Program-made: the position numbers and the translations under genes | Part shown: positions 28,521 to 38,254 of the stretch, one piece after another | Numbering within the stretch: position 1 is the first letter of the stretch | How the letters are laid out: the number at the start of each line of letters is the position of its first letter | Assembly: GCF_013385985.1 (NCBI RefSeq) | Contig: NZ_JACAOY010000004.1 | Location: 335,124-399,123 of the forward strand | Direction of reading: 5' to 3' | Length of the DNA: 64,000 nt | From: Pseudomonas sp. B6002 | GTDB taxonomy: Bacteria; Pseudomonadota; Gammaproteobacteria; Pseudomonadales; Pseudomonadaceae | The notes under the pieces: generated by a model | What the model was told of the DNA's origin: nothing | Seen by the model: only the letters and a program-made list of their open reading frames with translations | Database searches by the model: none

Positions 28521-28704
28521 ACACCGTGGTGTCAGGCCGTTTGCCGAGACGCGCGGGAGTCAATAGAAACCTCCGGCTTTTTATTGTTACCGCGCTCTAG
28601 GCAAAGCCCCCGATATCAGGCATATAATTTGCTTATGTTTGGCGCTCACGCGCCCTGTCGTGGATGGCGCATTGCGCCGGCGAATAAGGTGTTAAGCCCC
28701 TGCC

Positions 28705-30198
28705 ATGAAACCATCGCTAGTCCTGAGAATGGGCCAGCAGCTGACGATGACACCGCAGCTGCAACAGGCCATCCGCCTGCTCCAATTGTCCACACTGGAC
28801 CTGCAACAGGAAATCCAGGAGGCCCTGGAGTCCAATCCGATGCTCGAACGCCAGGAAGAAGGCGACGACTTCGATAATGCAGACCCGCTGGCCGACAACA
28901 TCGAGCAAAAACCCAATTCCGACGTGCAGGAACCCTCCTATCAGGAAACCGCCCCGACGGTGGACAACCTGGAGGACGGCGAATGGAACGAACGCATTCC
29001 CAACGAACTTCCCGTGGACACCGCCTGGGAAGACGTCTACCAGACCAGCGCCAGTAGCCTGCCGAGCAATGATGATGACGAGTGGGACTTCACCACCCGC
29101 ACGTCCGCCGGCGAGAGCCTGCAGAGCCATCTGCTGTGGCAACTGAACCTGGCGCCGATGTCCGACACCGATCGCCTGATCGCCGTGACCCTGATCGACT
29201 GCATCAATAACCAGGGTTATCTAGACGAGACGCTTGAAGAGATTCTTGAAGCCTTCGATCCGGAACTGGACATTGAACTGGACGAAATCGAAGCCGTCCT
29301 GCACCGCATCCAGCAATTCGAGCCAGCAGGCATCGGCGCCCGCACCCTCAGCGAGTGCCTGCTGCTGCAACTGCGCCAGCTTCCGGCCAAGACGCCCTGG
29401 CTCGCCGAAGCCCAACGCCTGGTCAATGACTACATCGACCTGCTGGGCAGCCGCGACTACAGCCAGCTGATGCGTCGTATGAAGCTCAAGGAAGACGACC
29501 TGCGCCAGGTCATCGAGCTGGTGCAGAGCCTCAACCCGCGCCCAGGTTCGCAAATCGAGTCCAGCGAAGCCGAATACGTCGTCCCTGATGTGATTGTGCG
29601 CAAGGACAACGAGCGCTGGCTGGTGGAGCTCAACCAGGAATCGGTGCCACGCCTGCGCGTCAACCCGCAGTACGCCGGTTTTGTACGCCGCGCCGACACC
29701 AGCGCCGACAACACCTTCATGCGCAACCAGTTGCAGGAAGCACGCTGGTTCATCAAGAGCCTGCAAAGCCGCAACGAAACCCTGATGAAGGTTGCCACCC
29801 AGATCGTCGAGCACCAGCGCGGCTTCCTGGAATACGGTGACGAGGCGATGAAGCCCCTCGTGCTGCACGACATCGCCGAGGCGGTGGGCATGCATGAATC
29901 GACGATTTCCCGGGTGACCACGCAGAAATTCATGCATACCCCACGGGGTATTTATGAGCTGAAATACTTTTTCTCCAGCCACGTCAGCACCTCCGAAGGC
30001 GGTGAATGCTCGTCCACGGCGATTCGCGCGATCATCAAAAAACTGGTTGCCGCGGAAAATCAGAAAAAGCCATTGAGTGACAGTAAGATCGCTGGTTTAC
30101 TGGAGGCACAAGGCATTCAGGTCGCCCGTCGAACCGTCGCCAAGTACCGCGAATCCCTTGGGATCGCGCCTTCCAGCGAGCGTAAGCGTTTGATGTGA
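28705..30198 (+). CDS. rpoN: RNA polymerase sigma-54 factor
   Basis: This 497-residue sigma54 recognises -24/-12 promoters and needs AAA+ activators; it controls nitrogen use, motility and many carbon pathways. Region I is the Gln-rich start ([21 protein letters not shown]), region II is the acidic stretch (about 48-120), and the DNA-binding C-terminus holds a helix-turn-helix ([12 protein letters not shown]) and the RpoN box [10 protein letters not shown] at 474-483. The 184-bp gap after lptB contains a TATAAT at 28623-28628, a possible own promoter. Confidence 0.97.
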   Translation: MKPSLVLRMGQQLTMTPQLQQAIRLLQLSTLDLQQEIQEALESNPMLERQEEGDDFDNADPLADNIEQKPNSDVQEPSYQETAPTVDNLEDGEWNERIPNELPVDTAWEDVYQTSASSLPSNDDDEWDFTTRTSAGESLQSHLLWQLNLAPMSDTDRLIAVTLIDCINNQGYLDETLEEILEAFDPELDIELDEIEAVLHRIQQFEPAGIGARTLSECLLLQLRQLPAKTPWLAEAQRLVNDYIDLLGSRDYSQLMRRMKLKEDDLRQVIELVQSLNPRPGSQIESSEAEYVVPDVIVRKDNERWLVELNQESVPRLRVNPQYAGFVRRADTSADNTFMRNQLQEARWFIKSLQSRNETLMKVATQIVEHQRGFLEYGDEAMKPLVLHDIAEAVGMHESTISRVTTQKFMHTPRGIYELKYFFSSHVSTSEGGECSSTAIRAIIKKLVAAENQKKPLSDSKIAGLLEAQGIQVARRTVAKYRESLGIAPSSERKRLM

Positions 30199-30273
30199 CG
30201 GGCGGGCCACAGCGTTCCAGTGGCAGGCACCCCGGCCTGCCGCTTTATGCACTGGCAACGAAGGAGAAGCTGT

Positions 30274-30579
30274 ATGCAAGTCAACATCAGTGGACACCAG
30301 CTGGAAGTCACCAAACCCCTGCGTGAATACACCGAGAGCAAGCTGAACAAGCTGGCAGGGCATTTTGACAAGATCACCAACGTGCAGGTCATCATGGAGG
30401 TCGATAAGCTCAAGCAGAAAATCGAGGCCACCCTGCACGTACCGAATGCAAAGCTCGTCGCCAATGCGGAACATGAAGACATGTACGCGGCGATCGACTC
30501 GCTCTACGACAAGCTGGACCGCCAACTCATAAAGCATAAGGAAAAGAATCTGCACCTGATGCAAGGTACAGGTCGTTAA
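30274..30579 (+). CDS. hpf: Ribosome hibernation promoting factor
   Basis: This 101-residue protein of the YfiA/HPF fold (MQVNISGHQLEVTKPLREY, ATLHVPNAKLVANAEHEDMYAAIDSLYDKL) is the short form that binds the decoding centre and favours 100S ribosome dimers in stationary phase. AGGAG lies about 7 nt before the ATG at 30274. It follows rpoN by 75 bp in the conserved rpoN-hpf-ptsN order. Confidence 0.95.
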   Translation: MQVNISGHQLEVTKPLREYTESKLNKLAGHFDKITNVQVIMEVDKLKQKIEATLHVPNAKLVANAEHEDMYAAIDSLYDKLDRQLIKHKEKNLHLMQGTGR

Positions 30580-30589
30580 CTCTCCCCCC

Positions 30590-31054
30590 ATGATCCGACT
30601 TGAAACCATCCTGACCCCCGGCCGTTCCCTCGTGAACGTGCCGGGCGGCAGTAAAAAGCGCGCCCTCGAACAAATTGCCAACCTGATCGGCCGCGAAGTG
30701 CCCGAGCTGGATACGCAAGCTGTGTATGAGGCGCTTATCGCCCGTGAAAAACTCGGTTCTACCGGTTTTGGCAACGGCATTGCCATTCCTCACTGCCGCC
30801 TGCAAGGCTGTGAATCCCCGGTGAGCGCCCTGCTCCACCTGGATGCTCCCATCGATTTCGATGCCATCGACGGCGCCCCGGTCGACCTGCTGTTCGTTCT
30901 GCTGGTCCCGCAAGCCGCCACCGATGCGCACCTGGAACTGCTTCGGCAGATCGCCAGCATGCTTGACCGCAAGGAAGTACGCGACAAACTGCGCAGCGCC
31001 AGCAGCAACGAGGCGCTCTACCAGGTTGTCCTGGATGAACAGAACGGGCAGTAA
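30590..31054 (+). CDS. ptsN: Nitrogen-regulatory PTS enzyme IIA (EIIA-Ntr)
   Basis: This 154-residue protein has the phosphorylatable histidine at position 68 in [13 protein letters not shown]. It receives phosphate from NPr in the nitrogen PTS and acts by binding partners (in Pseudomonas, potassium handling, sensor kinases and the pyruvate dehydrogenase are reported targets). It starts 10 bp after hpf and is followed 2 bp later by rapZ. Confidence 0.96.
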   Translation: MIRLETILTPGRSLVNVPGGSKKRALEQIANLIGREVPELDTQAVYEALIAREKLGSTGFGNGIAIPHCRLQGCESPVSALLHLDAPIDFDAIDGAPVDLLFVLLVPQAATDAHLELLRQIASMLDRKEVRDKLRSASSNEALYQVVLDEQNGQ

Positions 31055-31056
31055 TC

Positions 31057-31914
31057 ATGCGTTTGATCATCGTCAGCGGCCGCTCCGGCTCGGGTAAAAG
31101 CACCGCCCTCAATGTTCTTGAGGACAACGGCTTCTATTGCATCGACAACCTGCCGGCCGGCTTGCTGCCAGAGCTGGCGGAACGCGCGCTGATCCACACC
31201 GAACTGGCCCAGCCCCTCGTCGCCGTTTCGATCGATGCCCGCAACCTGCCCAGCCACCTTGAGCGTTTTCCGCTGCTGCTCGAGGAAGTGCGGGCCAAGC
31301 ATATTCACTGCGATGTGCTGTACCTGGACGCCGACGAAGAGACCCTGCTCAAGCGCTTTTCCGAGACCCGTCGACGGCACCCCCTCAGCAGCCCCCATCG
31401 CTCCCTGGCAGAAGCCATCGAGGATGAAACCAAGCTGCTGGGCCCGATCATTGACCTCGCCGACCTCAAGATCAATACCACCAGCCTCAACCTGTACCAG
31501 TTGCGTGACGCAATCAAATTGCGCCTGCTCAACCAGCCAGAACCGGGTACTGCGTTTCTCGTGGAGTCGTTTGGCTTCAAGCGCGGCATGCCAGTAGATG
31601 CCGACCTGGTGTTCGACGTGCGCTGCCTGCCCAACCCCTACTGGAAGCCGGAACTGCGCGAACAGTCCGGGCTGGACCAGCCGGTAGCCGAATACCTGGC
31701 CGCGCAGCCGGATGTTGAAGAGATGTTCCAGGATATCTCCAGCTACCTGCTCAAGTGGCTGCCCCGCTTTGCCGCGAGCAATCGCGCGTATGTCACCATT
31801 GCCATTGGCTGCACCGGTGGCCACCACCGCTCCGTCTACCTGACTGAACGCCTGGGCCAGGTGCTGCAAAAAACCCTCAAGAACGTCCAGGTCCGCCACC
31901 GCGACCTTAGCTGA
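31057..31914 (+). CDS. rapZ: RNase adapter / nucleotide-binding protein RapZ
   Basis: This 285-residue P-loop protein has Walker [10 protein letters not shown] at 8-16 and the C-terminal [21 protein letters not shown] motif. In enterobacteria it targets the small RNA GlmZ to RNase E to tune glucosamine-6-phosphate synthase. GlmZ/GlmY are not known from Pseudomonas, so its role here may differ. It sits between ptsN and npr, as in most gamma-proteobacteria. Confidence 0.95.
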   Translation: MRLIIVSGRSGSGKSTALNVLEDNGFYCIDNLPAGLLPELAERALIHTELAQPLVAVSIDARNLPSHLERFPLLLEEVRAKHIHCDVLYLDADEETLLKRFSETRRRHPLSSPHRSLAEAIEDETKLLGPIIDLADLKINTTSLNLYQLRDAIKLRLLNQPEPGTAFLVESFGFKRGMPVDADLVFDVRCLPNPYWKPELREQSGLDQPVAEYLAAQPDVEEMFQDISSYLLKWLPRFAASNRAYVTIAIGCTGGHHRSVYLTERLGQVLQKTLKNVQVRHRDLS

Positions 31915-31930
31915 AAGGAACACCTGCGCG

Positions 31931-32203
31931 ATGCCCGCTCTGGAAATTGAAATCATCAACAAGCTGGGCCTGCACGCCCGTGCCTCAGCCAAATTCGTCG
32001 GCGTGGCCGGGCAGTTCCCCTGCCAGATCCGCGCCGGGCGCACGCCGGAGTCCATGGTCGACGGCAAGAGCATCATGGCCATGATGATGTTGGCGGCAGG
32101 CAAAGGCACCAAGATTCATCTGAAGACAGAAGGTGAACAGGAAGACGAAGCCATGGCCGCACTGGTGGCACTGATCAACAACTACTTCGACGAAGGCGAA
32201 TAG
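31931..32203 (+). CDS. ptsO: Nitrogen PTS phosphocarrier NPr
   Basis: This is a 90-residue HPr-like protein with the active His15 in KLGLHARASAKFV and the second-site block SMVDGKSIMAMMMLAAGKGT. It relays phosphate from PtsP (EI-Ntr, not in the window) to PtsN. It is the last gene of the rpoN-hpf-ptsN-rapZ-ptsO group and is followed directly by a REP element. Confidence 0.95.
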   Translation: MPALEIEIINKLGLHARASAKFVGVAGQFPCQIRAGRTPESMVDGKSIMAMMMLAAGKGTKIHLKTEGEQEDEAMAALVALINNYFDEGE

Positions 32204-32214
32204 CCCCATCCCTT

Positions 32215-32299
32215 TGTAGGCGCCCGGCTTGCCGGCGATGAGGCCCTTGACTCAGGTGCCGGACTTGAGGACGCCATCGCCGGCAAGCCGGGCTCCTAC
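32215..32299. repeat. REP pair, GCCGGCGAT variant
   Basis: TGTAGGCGCCCGGCTTGCCGGCGAT and the near-inverse ATCGCCGGCAAGCCGGGCTCCTAC. The arms carry CCGGCTTGCCGGCGAT rather than CTGGCTTGCCTGCGAT. It lies between convergent ptsO and the ZIP transporter gene. Confidence 0.88.
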
Positions 32300-32309
32300 G
32301 GAAAGCGGT

Positions 32310-33203
32310 TTATCCCAGAGCTGTGTCCATCACCATCATCAAGCAAAAGCCGATGCACAAGCCCAGGCTGGCGAGTTTTTCGTGCCCATTGCGCCGCGAC
32401 TCCGGAATGACCTCGTGGGTCACCACCAGCAACATCGCACCCGCAGCCAACGCCAAGCCAAGCGGCAACAACACCTCGGCCAGGCTGACCAGCCAGGCGC
32501 AGAGCACGGCGAACACCGGCTCCACCAAACCTGACGCCGCGCCGATCAAGAACGCCCTGACCCGCGACATCCCCGCCCCGGCCAATACCAACGCAATCAC
32601 CAGTCCTTCGGGCACATCCTGCAGGGCTATGCCCATGGCCAGGCTGTCCGCATCCGGCATACCACCGCCCGCCGAGACGCCAACAGCCATGCCTTCCGGG
32701 ATGTTGTGGGCAATGATTGCAAACACGAATAGCCAGATGCGCGGGGGAATCACAGGGTTATCCGGTGTGCCCACCAGCATTTCCGGGCTTGCGCCGGAGA
32801 CCTTGCGGTCGACCAGGTACAACCCGAAGGCGCCCAGCATGATGCCGAAGCTGATCAACCCACTGGCGCCCCAAGGCGAAAGCCCCAGGCTTTCAGCTGC
32901 GGTAATACCCGGCACGATCAGCGAAAACGCTGTGGCAGCGAGCATCACACCCGCGCCAAAACCCAACAAGGTATCGCTGAGCGCGACGGGCATCCGGCGA
33001 ATCACCAACACCGGCACCGCACCCAATGCAGTGCCGAGCGCGCAAATCGCCCCGCCCTGCAGTGCCCGCAGAATGCGCGGTTCGAGATCCAGCCAGGCCA
33101 GCCCGTGAGCCACCAGCAATGCAGTACCTGCCAACAGCAGCAGCGAGCCAAACGCATAACGAAACATCCGCCCGCTGCTGATCGCCAGTGTTTCAGTGCC
33201 CAT
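32310..33203 (-). CDS. ZIP-family metal transporter
   Basis: This is a 297-residue inner-membrane protein with eight or so helices. The ZIP metal-site helices are visible as AIIAHNIPEGMAVGVSAGGG and GIALQDVPEGLVIALVLAGAG, with a cytoplasmic-side HEVIPES motif. ZIP proteins carry Zn2+, Mn2+ or Fe2+ into the cytoplasm. It is the last gene of the fagA-fumC-sodA group, so import of Mn or Fe under iron limitation is a reasonable guess, but the metal is not readable from the sequence. A start at 33167 (Met13) is also possible. Confidence 0.88.
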   Translation of the reverse strand: MGTETLAISSGRMFRYAFGSLLLLAGTALLVAHGLAWLDLEPRILRALQGGAICALGTALGAVPVLVIRRMPVALSDTLLGFGAGVMLAATAFSLIVPGITAAESLGLSPWGASGLISFGIMLGAFGLYLVDRKVSGASPEMLVGTPDNPVIPPRIWLFVFAIIAHNIPEGMAVGVSAGGGMPDADSLAMGIALQDVPEGLVIALVLAGAGMSRVRAFLIGAASGLVEPVFAVLCAWLVSLAEVLLPLGLALAAGAMLLVVTHEVIPESRRNGHEKLASLGLCIGFCLMMVMDTALG

Positions 33204-33235
33204 AGTCGGCCTTAGATCTTGTTATTGGATGAATT

Positions 33236-33847
33236 TCAGGCCAACGCGGCCTGGTAGCGTGCGGCGACTTCCGGCCAGTTGATGACGCTGTAGAAGGCGT
33301 TGATGTATTCGGGGCGACGGTTCTGGTAGAGCAGGTAATAGGCGTGTTCCCAGACGTCGAGACCCAGGATCGGCGTGTTACCGCTCATCAACGGACTGTC
33401 CTGGTTGCCGCTGCTTTCCACCACCAGGGTCTTTTGCGGGGTGACGCTCAGCCACGCCCAGCCGCTGCCGAAACGGGTCAGGGCGGCCTTGGTGAAGGCT
33501 TCCTTGAAGCTGTCAAAACCACCCAGTTGCTCATCGATGGCCTTGCCCAACGCGCCCTCTGGCTTGCCGCCGCCTTTTGGCGACATCACGGCCCAAAACA
33601 GCGAGTGGTTGGCATGGCCACCGCCTTGGTTGATGACCGCAGCCCGCAGTTTTTCCGGTAATTGCTGCACGCTGGACACCAGCCGCTCTACCGGCCAACC
33701 CGCAAACTCAGTGCCCTCGACCGCCGCGTTGAGGTTGTTGATGTAGGTCTGGTGATGTTTGGTGTAGTGAATCTCCATGGTCTGCGCATCGATATGCGGC
33801 TCAAGGGCGTCGTAGGCATAAGGCAAGGCTGGCAACGTGTAAGTCAT
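33236..33847 (-). CDS. sodA: Superoxide dismutase, Mn type
   Basis: This 203-residue Fe/Mn-family superoxide dismutase has the N-terminal metal His in [19 protein letters not shown], a second in [11 protein letters not shown] and the DVWEHAYYL ligand pair. [10 protein letters not shown] and the GGKPEGALG insert favour Mn over Fe, and the iron-starvation operon context agrees. The ATG at 33847 begins the family sequence [21 protein letters not shown] lies about 9 nt upstream. Confidence 0.95.
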   Translation of the reverse strand: MTYTLPALPYAYDALEPHIDAQTMEIHYTKHHQTYINNLNAAVEGTEFAGWPVERLVSSVQQLPEKLRAAVINQGGGHANHSLFWAVMSPKGGGKPEGALGKAIDEQLGGFDSFKEAFTKAALTRFGSGWAWLSVTPQKTLVVESSGNQDSPLMSGNTPILGLDVWEHAYYLLYQNRRPEYINAFYSVINWPEVAARYQAALA

Positions 33848-33848
33848 A

Positions 33849-34292
33849 TCAATGAGCTCCGTAATAAGGACTGTTGCGGGTCGACGCATCCGTTTGCGCC
33901 GCAGTGCCGCCCAGCAAGCGATGGGTACGCGGGTACTCACCGTGATCGCTGATGAAATTCAACAACTCGACGTAGGTCTTGCTGCTCTGACGCAGGGCTG
34001 CTTTGCGCAATTGCGGGCTCAGCCGCGGGTCCTGCATGGTCTGAAGCAGGCGCTGGTGGATAGCGCACAGGTATTCCGCGCTCTCCTCCGGCTGGTTCAG
34101 GCGCAAATGCAGGTCCGCCAGGTTGTGATGGGAAATGACGCAAGCCGCCACTGCTTCGTCGGCATCCGCCCAGCGCTCGAATAACACTTGAGCCAGCGCC
34201 AGGGCTTGCAAATAGGCCTCCCGAGCGTCGACCAATTCGCCCGCCATAAAGCAGCGATTGGCCCGTTCGATCGTGCGTTTCCAGTGCTCCAT
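33849..34292 (-). CDS. Conserved protein of the fumC-sodA operon (PA4469-like)
   Basis: This 147-residue, mostly helical soluble protein has TPR-like pairs ([25 protein letters not shown], then [22 protein letters not shown]). Such repeats usually mediate protein contacts. The gene is found between fumC and sodA in Pseudomonas, but its function is unknown. It ends 1 bp before the sodA ATG, so the two are probably translated together. Confidence 0.82.
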   Translation of the reverse strand: MEHWKRTIERANRCFMAGELVDAREAYLQALALAQVLFERWADADEAVAACVISHHNLADLHLRLNQPEESAEYLCAIHQRLLQTMQDPRLSPQLRKAALRQSSKTYVELLNFISDHGEYPRTHRLLGGTAAQTDASTRNSPYYGAH

Positions 34293-34319
34293 GGTGAGCC
34301 TCCAAAGCAGGGTCGGTGG

Positions 34320-35696
34320 TTACACGCCGCCAGCGGTGAGCTTTTCCGGGTCCAGCAGGACCTCCAGCTGGCTGCGCGGCAAGTCGGTGTGCTCGAGGGC
34401 GACATCAATCACAGGGCGGCCCTGTTGATAGGCCTTCTTGGCGATTTCAGCGGCCTTTTGATAACCAATGATCGGGTTGAGTGCAGTGACCAGGATCGGA
34501 TTACGCGACAGCGCTTCCTTGAGCTTGCCTTCGTTGACCTTGAAGCTGGCGATGGCTTTGTCTGCCAGCAAGCGACTGGCGTTGGCCAGCAATTCAAGGC
34601 TGCCGAGCAGGTTCTGGGCGATGATCGGCAGCATCACGTTGAGCTCGAAGTTGCCTGACTGGCCGGCGACGGTGATCACCGTGTCATTGCCAATCACTTG
34701 CGCGGCCACCATGGCGGTCGCCTCCGGGATCACCGGGTTGACCTTGCCGGGCATGATCGAAGAGCCAGGTTGCAGGCCCTCCAGCTCGATTTCGCCCAGG
34801 CCCGCCAGTGGACCGGAGTTCATCCAGCGCAGGTCATTGGCGATTTTCATCAATGAGACCGCAGTGGCCTTCAGTTGACCGGACACGGCAACGGCGGTGT
34901 CCTGGGAGCCAATCAGTGCAAACAGGTTTTTGCCCGGGGTGAATTTCACGCCGGTGAGATGGCTCAGTTGCTGGCTGAAGCGCGCGGCGAACTCAGGGTG
35001 CGCGTTGATCCCGGTGCCCACTGCCGTGCCACCTTGAGCCAATGCCTGCAGGCTCGGCAGCAAGTCCTGCAAATGGCCGATATTGGCCTTCAGTTGCTGC
35101 GCCCAGCCATTGAGCACCTGGCTCATGCGCACCGGCATGGCATCCATCAGGTGGGTGCGACCGGTCTTGATGAACGGGTGAACCTCTTCGGCCTTCTGTT
35201 CGATCACCTGCACCAGGTGCAGCAGGGCCGGCAGAGTTTGCTCGTGCAGGACCAAAGCAGCGCTGACGTGAATCGTGGTCGGGATGATGTCGTTGCTGCT
35301 CTGGCCACAGTTGACGTGGTCATTGGGGTTGACCGCCTCACCGAGCAAACGGCTGGCGAGGGTAGCAATCACCTCGTTGGCGTTCATGTTGGAGCTGGTG
35401 CCGGAGCCGGTCTGGAAGATATCTACTGGGAAATGCGGCATGAAGTCGCCTTCGAGCAAGCCCTGGGCGGCATCGACGATGGCCTTGCCCTGCCCTTCGC
35501 TGATCTGCTTGAGGTCGACGTTGACCTTGGCGGCCGCTGCCTTGGCCAGGATGAGCGCGCGAATGAATTGCGCCGGCATACGCTGATGACTGATCGGGAA
35601 ATTGTTCACTGCGCGCTGGGTTTGCGCACCATACAAGGCCTCGGCCGGCACTTGCAGTTCGCCCATGCTGTCGCGTTCGATACGGGTGTTACTCAT
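34320..35696 (-). CDS. fumC: Fumarate hydratase, class II (iron-independent)
   Basis: This 458-residue class II fumarase hydrates fumarate to malate without an iron-sulfur cluster. It has GSGTSSNMNANEVIA, the TGRTHLMDAMPV active-site stretch and the superfamily signature GSSIMPGKVNP. The ATG at 35696 starts MSNTRIERDSMGELQVP and overlaps the fagA stop by 8 bp. Being iron-free, it can replace the Fe-S fumarase when iron is scarce. Confidence 0.97.
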   Translation of the reverse strand: MSNTRIERDSMGELQVPAEALYGAQTQRAVNNFPISHQRMPAQFIRALILAKAAAAKVNVDLKQISEGQGKAIVDAAQGLLEGDFMPHFPVDIFQTGSGTSSNMNANEVIATLASRLLGEAVNPNDHVNCGQSSNDIIPTTIHVSAALVLHEQTLPALLHLVQVIEQKAEEVHPFIKTGRTHLMDAMPVRMSQVLNGWAQQLKANIGHLQDLLPSLQALAQGGTAVGTGINAHPEFAARFSQQLSHLTGVKFTPGKNLFALIGSQDTAVAVSGQLKATAVSLMKIANDLRWMNSGPLAGLGEIELEGLQPGSSIMPGKVNPVIPEATAMVAAQVIGNDTVITVAGQSGNFELNVMLPIIAQNLLGSLELLANASRLLADKAIASFKVNEGKLKEALSRNPILVTALNPIIGYQKAAEIAKKAYQQGRPVIDVALEHTDLPRSQLEVLLDPEKLTAGGV

Positions 35697-36084
35697 CGTT
35701 AGATCCTTGCACCAGGTCGGAGTGAGAAATAGACGGCAGCAATTCGCAGGTTGCCAATTGCCAGGCAAAGGTCTGCCAGCGCTTGAGGCGGCAGGCACAG
35801 AGGGAGAGTTTTTCCAGGTCGCGCAGAGGGCGCCAAGCCTGATCCAAACACAGGGATCGCCAGTGCCAGGGCAGCGCGATATCGGTGGCGGTGTCGATCA
35901 GAAGACGGAACGAGGTTTCGGCAATCGACCACGGATGGGTCGCCGTGCAGCACGCCAGGTATCGCCCCTCATTGAGGTAATGTTCGATCAGGCGAGGTTC
36001 ATTGGGGTCGAGGCCGCAGCGAATCTGACGACTCATCCAGCGCCAGCTTTCCAGGTACGGATCCTCATGCAGGACAGAACTCAT
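35689..36084 (-). CDS. fagA: Fur-associated gene product FagA
   Basis: This 131-residue protein is rich in Trp, Arg and Cys (CCTATHPWSIAETSFR, LCACRLKRWQTFAWQLATC). It is the first gene of the fagA-fumC-x-sodA operon named for Fur control in P. aeruginosa. Its biochemical role is unknown. The ATG at 36084 is chosen; a GTG at 36093 is an alternative. The ribosome-binding site is weak (TGGA). The Fur sites begin about 20 bp upstream. Confidence 0.85.
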   Translation of the reverse strand: MSSVLHEDPYLESWRWMSRQIRCGLDPNEPRLIEHYLNEGRYLACCTATHPWSIAETSFRLLIDTATDIALPWHWRSLCLDQAWRPLRDLEKLSLCACRLKRWQTFAWQLATCELLPSISHSDLVQGSNDE

Positions 36085-36104
36085 GATCCACACTCACTCG
36101 GTAA

Positions 36105-36136
36105 TGATATTTATTATTAAATGATATTGAGAATCA
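36105..36136 (-). promoter_or_regulatory. Two adjacent Fur boxes
   Basis: TGATATTTATTATTA (36105-36119) matches the 7-1-7 Fur pattern TGATAAT-N-ATTATCA at 12 of 14 positions, and TGATATTGAGAATCA (36122-36136) at 11 of 14. They lie 17 bp apart, directly upstream of fagA, in a local A/T island. Confidence 0.85.
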
Positions 36137-36177
36137 AAACAAGAGTGGCACTTTAATCGGACTGAAACGCAGCCATG

Positions 36178-36216
36178 AAAAAAGGCGCGCCCTCTGCAAG
36201 ATGGCGCGCCTTTTGG
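36178..36216 (-). terminator. Intrinsic terminator of pmbA
   Basis: GGCGCGCC arms (two identical AscI-type octamers) enclose an 11-nt loop, with a T run on the minus strand (A run at 36178-36182) after the stem. It ends the pmbA transcript 16 bp after its stop and isolates it from the fagA promoter. Confidence 0.9.
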
Positions 36217-36231
36217 TTTAGCGTGTGAGGA

Positions 36232-37578
36232 TCAACTGCCGGCGACGGTCATCCGCTCAATCAACACAGAGCCCGTGCGAATGTTGCTGCGCAGCTCCAG
36301 GTCATTACCCACGGCGACGATCTGCTTGAACATGTCGCGCATGTTGCCGGCGATGGTCACTTCCTGGACGGCGAACTGAATCTCACCGTTCTCCACCCAG
36401 AAACCCGCCGCGCCACGGGAGTAATCACCGGTGACCATATTCAGGCCGTGGCCCATCAGTTCAGTCACCAGCAGCCCACGCCCCATCTTCCGGAGCAGCG
36501 CGGCCTGATCTTCATCGCCATGGGTCACGAACAGGTTGTGCACGCCACCCGAGTTGGCAGTGCTTGGCAGGCCGAGTTTGCGGCCTGCGTAAGTCCCCAG
36601 TACGTAGGACACCAATTCACCTTTCTCGACGAACGGCTTGGCATAAGTCGCCAGGCCATCACCGTCAAACGCCGAGCTGCCCATGGCGCGCATCAAATGC
36701 GGACGCTCATCGATGGTCAGCCACTCCGGAAACAGCTTCTGGCCGATGGCCCCTTCCAGGAAGGAAGACTTGCGGTAAAGGTTCCCACCGGAAATCGCCC
36801 CCAGGAAACTCCCGAACAGCCCGCCCGCCAGCTCCGCCGAAAACAGCACCGGCACTTCACAGGTGGGCACCGGGCGCGCGCCCAGGCGGCTCGCGGCACG
36901 CTGTGCAGCGCGCTGGCCAATGCTGGCGGGATCGGCCAGCAGTTCGCCCTGGCGGTTCACGTCATACCAATAATCACGCTGCATCTGGCCATTGGCCTCG
37001 GCGATCATCACGCAGCTCAAGCTGTGACGGGTGGACGCATAACCACCGATAAACCCATGGCTATTGCCATAAACACGGCAACCCTGATGCGTGCTCAACG
37101 TGGTGCCATCGGCGTTCTTGATGCGGGCATCAGCGTCGAACGCCGCCGCTTCACAGGCCAGCGCCTGTTCGATGGCCTGCTCCGGCGTAATGTCCCACGC
37201 GTGGAACAGATCAAAATCCTTCAGGTCTTTCGCCATCAACGCCTTGTCGGCCAGGCCCGAGCTTTCATCTTCGGAGGTGTGCTTGGCGATCGCCAACGCG
37301 GCCGCGACGGTCTCGCGGATCGCCTCCGGGCCGCTGGCCGAGGTACTGGCCGAGCCTTTGCGTTGCCCTACATACAAGGTGATGCCAAAGCCCTGGTCGC
37401 GGTTGAACTCAACGGTTTCCACTTCCCGCTGACGCACTGAAGTCGACAGCCCCTGCTCCAGCGACACCGCCACTTCACAGGCACTCGCCCCCTGGCGCTT
37501 GGCCTCGGCAAGGATCTGCTCGACTTGTTCCTGCAGTGCCGGTAACGCTTGCGGACCGACGCTTTGGGCTGCACTCAT
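36232..37578 (-). CDS. pmbA: Metalloprotease-related protein PmbA (TldE)
   Basis: This 448-residue TldE/PmbA protein partners with TldD in a heterodimer that degrades peptides (microcin B17 precursor, CcdA in E. coli). It shows the family blocks YSRGAAGFWVENGEI and TVAGNMRDMF and, as expected, lacks the HExxxH zinc motif, which belongs to TldD. The ATG at 37578 has GGAG 7 nt upstream. tldD lies 1 kb away on the same strand with darP in between on the other strand. Confidence 0.93.
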   Translation of the reverse strand: MSAAQSVGPQALPALQEQVEQILAEAKRQGASACEVAVSLEQGLSTSVRQREVETVEFNRDQGFGITLYVGQRKGSASTSASGPEAIRETVAAALAIAKHTSEDESSGLADKALMAKDLKDFDLFHAWDITPEQAIEQALACEAAAFDADARIKNADGTTLSTHQGCRVYGNSHGFIGGYASTRHSLSCVMIAEANGQMQRDYWYDVNRQGELLADPASIGQRAAQRAASRLGARPVPTCEVPVLFSAELAGGLFGSFLGAISGGNLYRKSSFLEGAIGQKLFPEWLTIDERPHLMRAMGSSAFDGDGLATYAKPFVEKGELVSYVLGTYAGRKLGLPSTANSGGVHNLFVTHGDEDQAALLRKMGRGLLVTELMGHGLNMVTGDYSRGAAGFWVENGEIQFAVQEVTIAGNMRDMFKQIVAVGNDLELRSNIRTGSVLIERMTVAGS

Positions 37579-37686
37579 GGTTTTCTCCACTCAAATTCTG
37601 CTTTCGGTTAAGGCCATCGAGCGACCGGGCCGGACAAGCGGCCCCCGACTGGTTATCATGGCGGCGTTTCTTTGCGGACTGCCACC

Positions 37687-38208
37687 ATGGTTGATTCTTA
37701 CGACGACTCCCTCGATGGGGAGAAAAGCAAATCCCAGGTCAAACGCGAGCTGCATGCTCTGGTTGACCTCGGCGAGCGCCTTACAACGCTCAAGAAGGAT
37801 TTGATTGCAAAACTGCCACTGACCGACGAAATGCGCCGGGCCCTGGCCGATGCACCCAAGCACACCGCGAATATCGCGCGTAAACGTCACATCGCGTTTA
37901 TCGGCCGGCTGATGCGTGATCAGGACACTGACGCCATTCTCGCCTTGCTCGATCAAACCGATGCCTCCACCCGCCAGTACAACGAACGCTTCCACAACCT
38001 GGAACGTTGGCGTGACCGCCTGATCGCGGGCGATGACGCCGTGCTGGAGAAATTCGTGGCCGAGTACCCGGACGCGGACCGCCAGCAACTGCGCTCCCTG
38101 ATCCGTCAGGCTCAACACGAACTGGCGCATAACAAGGCGCCGGCCACCAGCCGTAAAATCTTCAAGTACATCCGTGAGCTGGACGAGACCCAACGCGGCC
38201 TGCGTTGA
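37687..38208 (+). CDS. darP: Ribosome biogenesis factor DarP (YjgA)
   Basis: This 173-residue, highly charged helical protein ([50 protein letters not shown]) belongs to the YjgA/DUF615 family, which binds 50S precursors and helps mature the peptidyl-transferase centre. The conserved [16 protein letters not shown] and the [11 protein letters not shown] tail are present. The ATG at 37687 has only a weak ribosome-binding site. It is divergent from pmbA and convergent with tldD. Confidence 0.92.
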   Translation: MVDSYDDSLDGEKSKSQVKRELHALVDLGERLTTLKKDLIAKLPLTDEMRRALADAPKHTANIARKRHIAFIGRLMRDQDTDAILALLDQTDASTRQYNERFHNLERWRDRLIAGDDAVLEKFVAEYPDADRQQLRSLIRQAQHELAHNKAPATSRKIFKYIRELDETQRGLR

Positions 38209-38217
38209 TCCCTTCCC

Positions 38218-38240
38218 CGGGTGGCGATCGTCGCCACCCG
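38218..38240. terminator. Hairpin between convergent darP and tldD
   Basis: CGGGTGGCGA-TCG-TCGCCACCCG is a perfect 10-bp stem with a 3-nt loop, placed 10 bp after darP. It lacks a clear T-tract on either strand, so it may stop transcription poorly or protect 3' ends. Confidence 0.65.
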
Positions 38241-38254
38241 AAGCTCCCCCTTTC

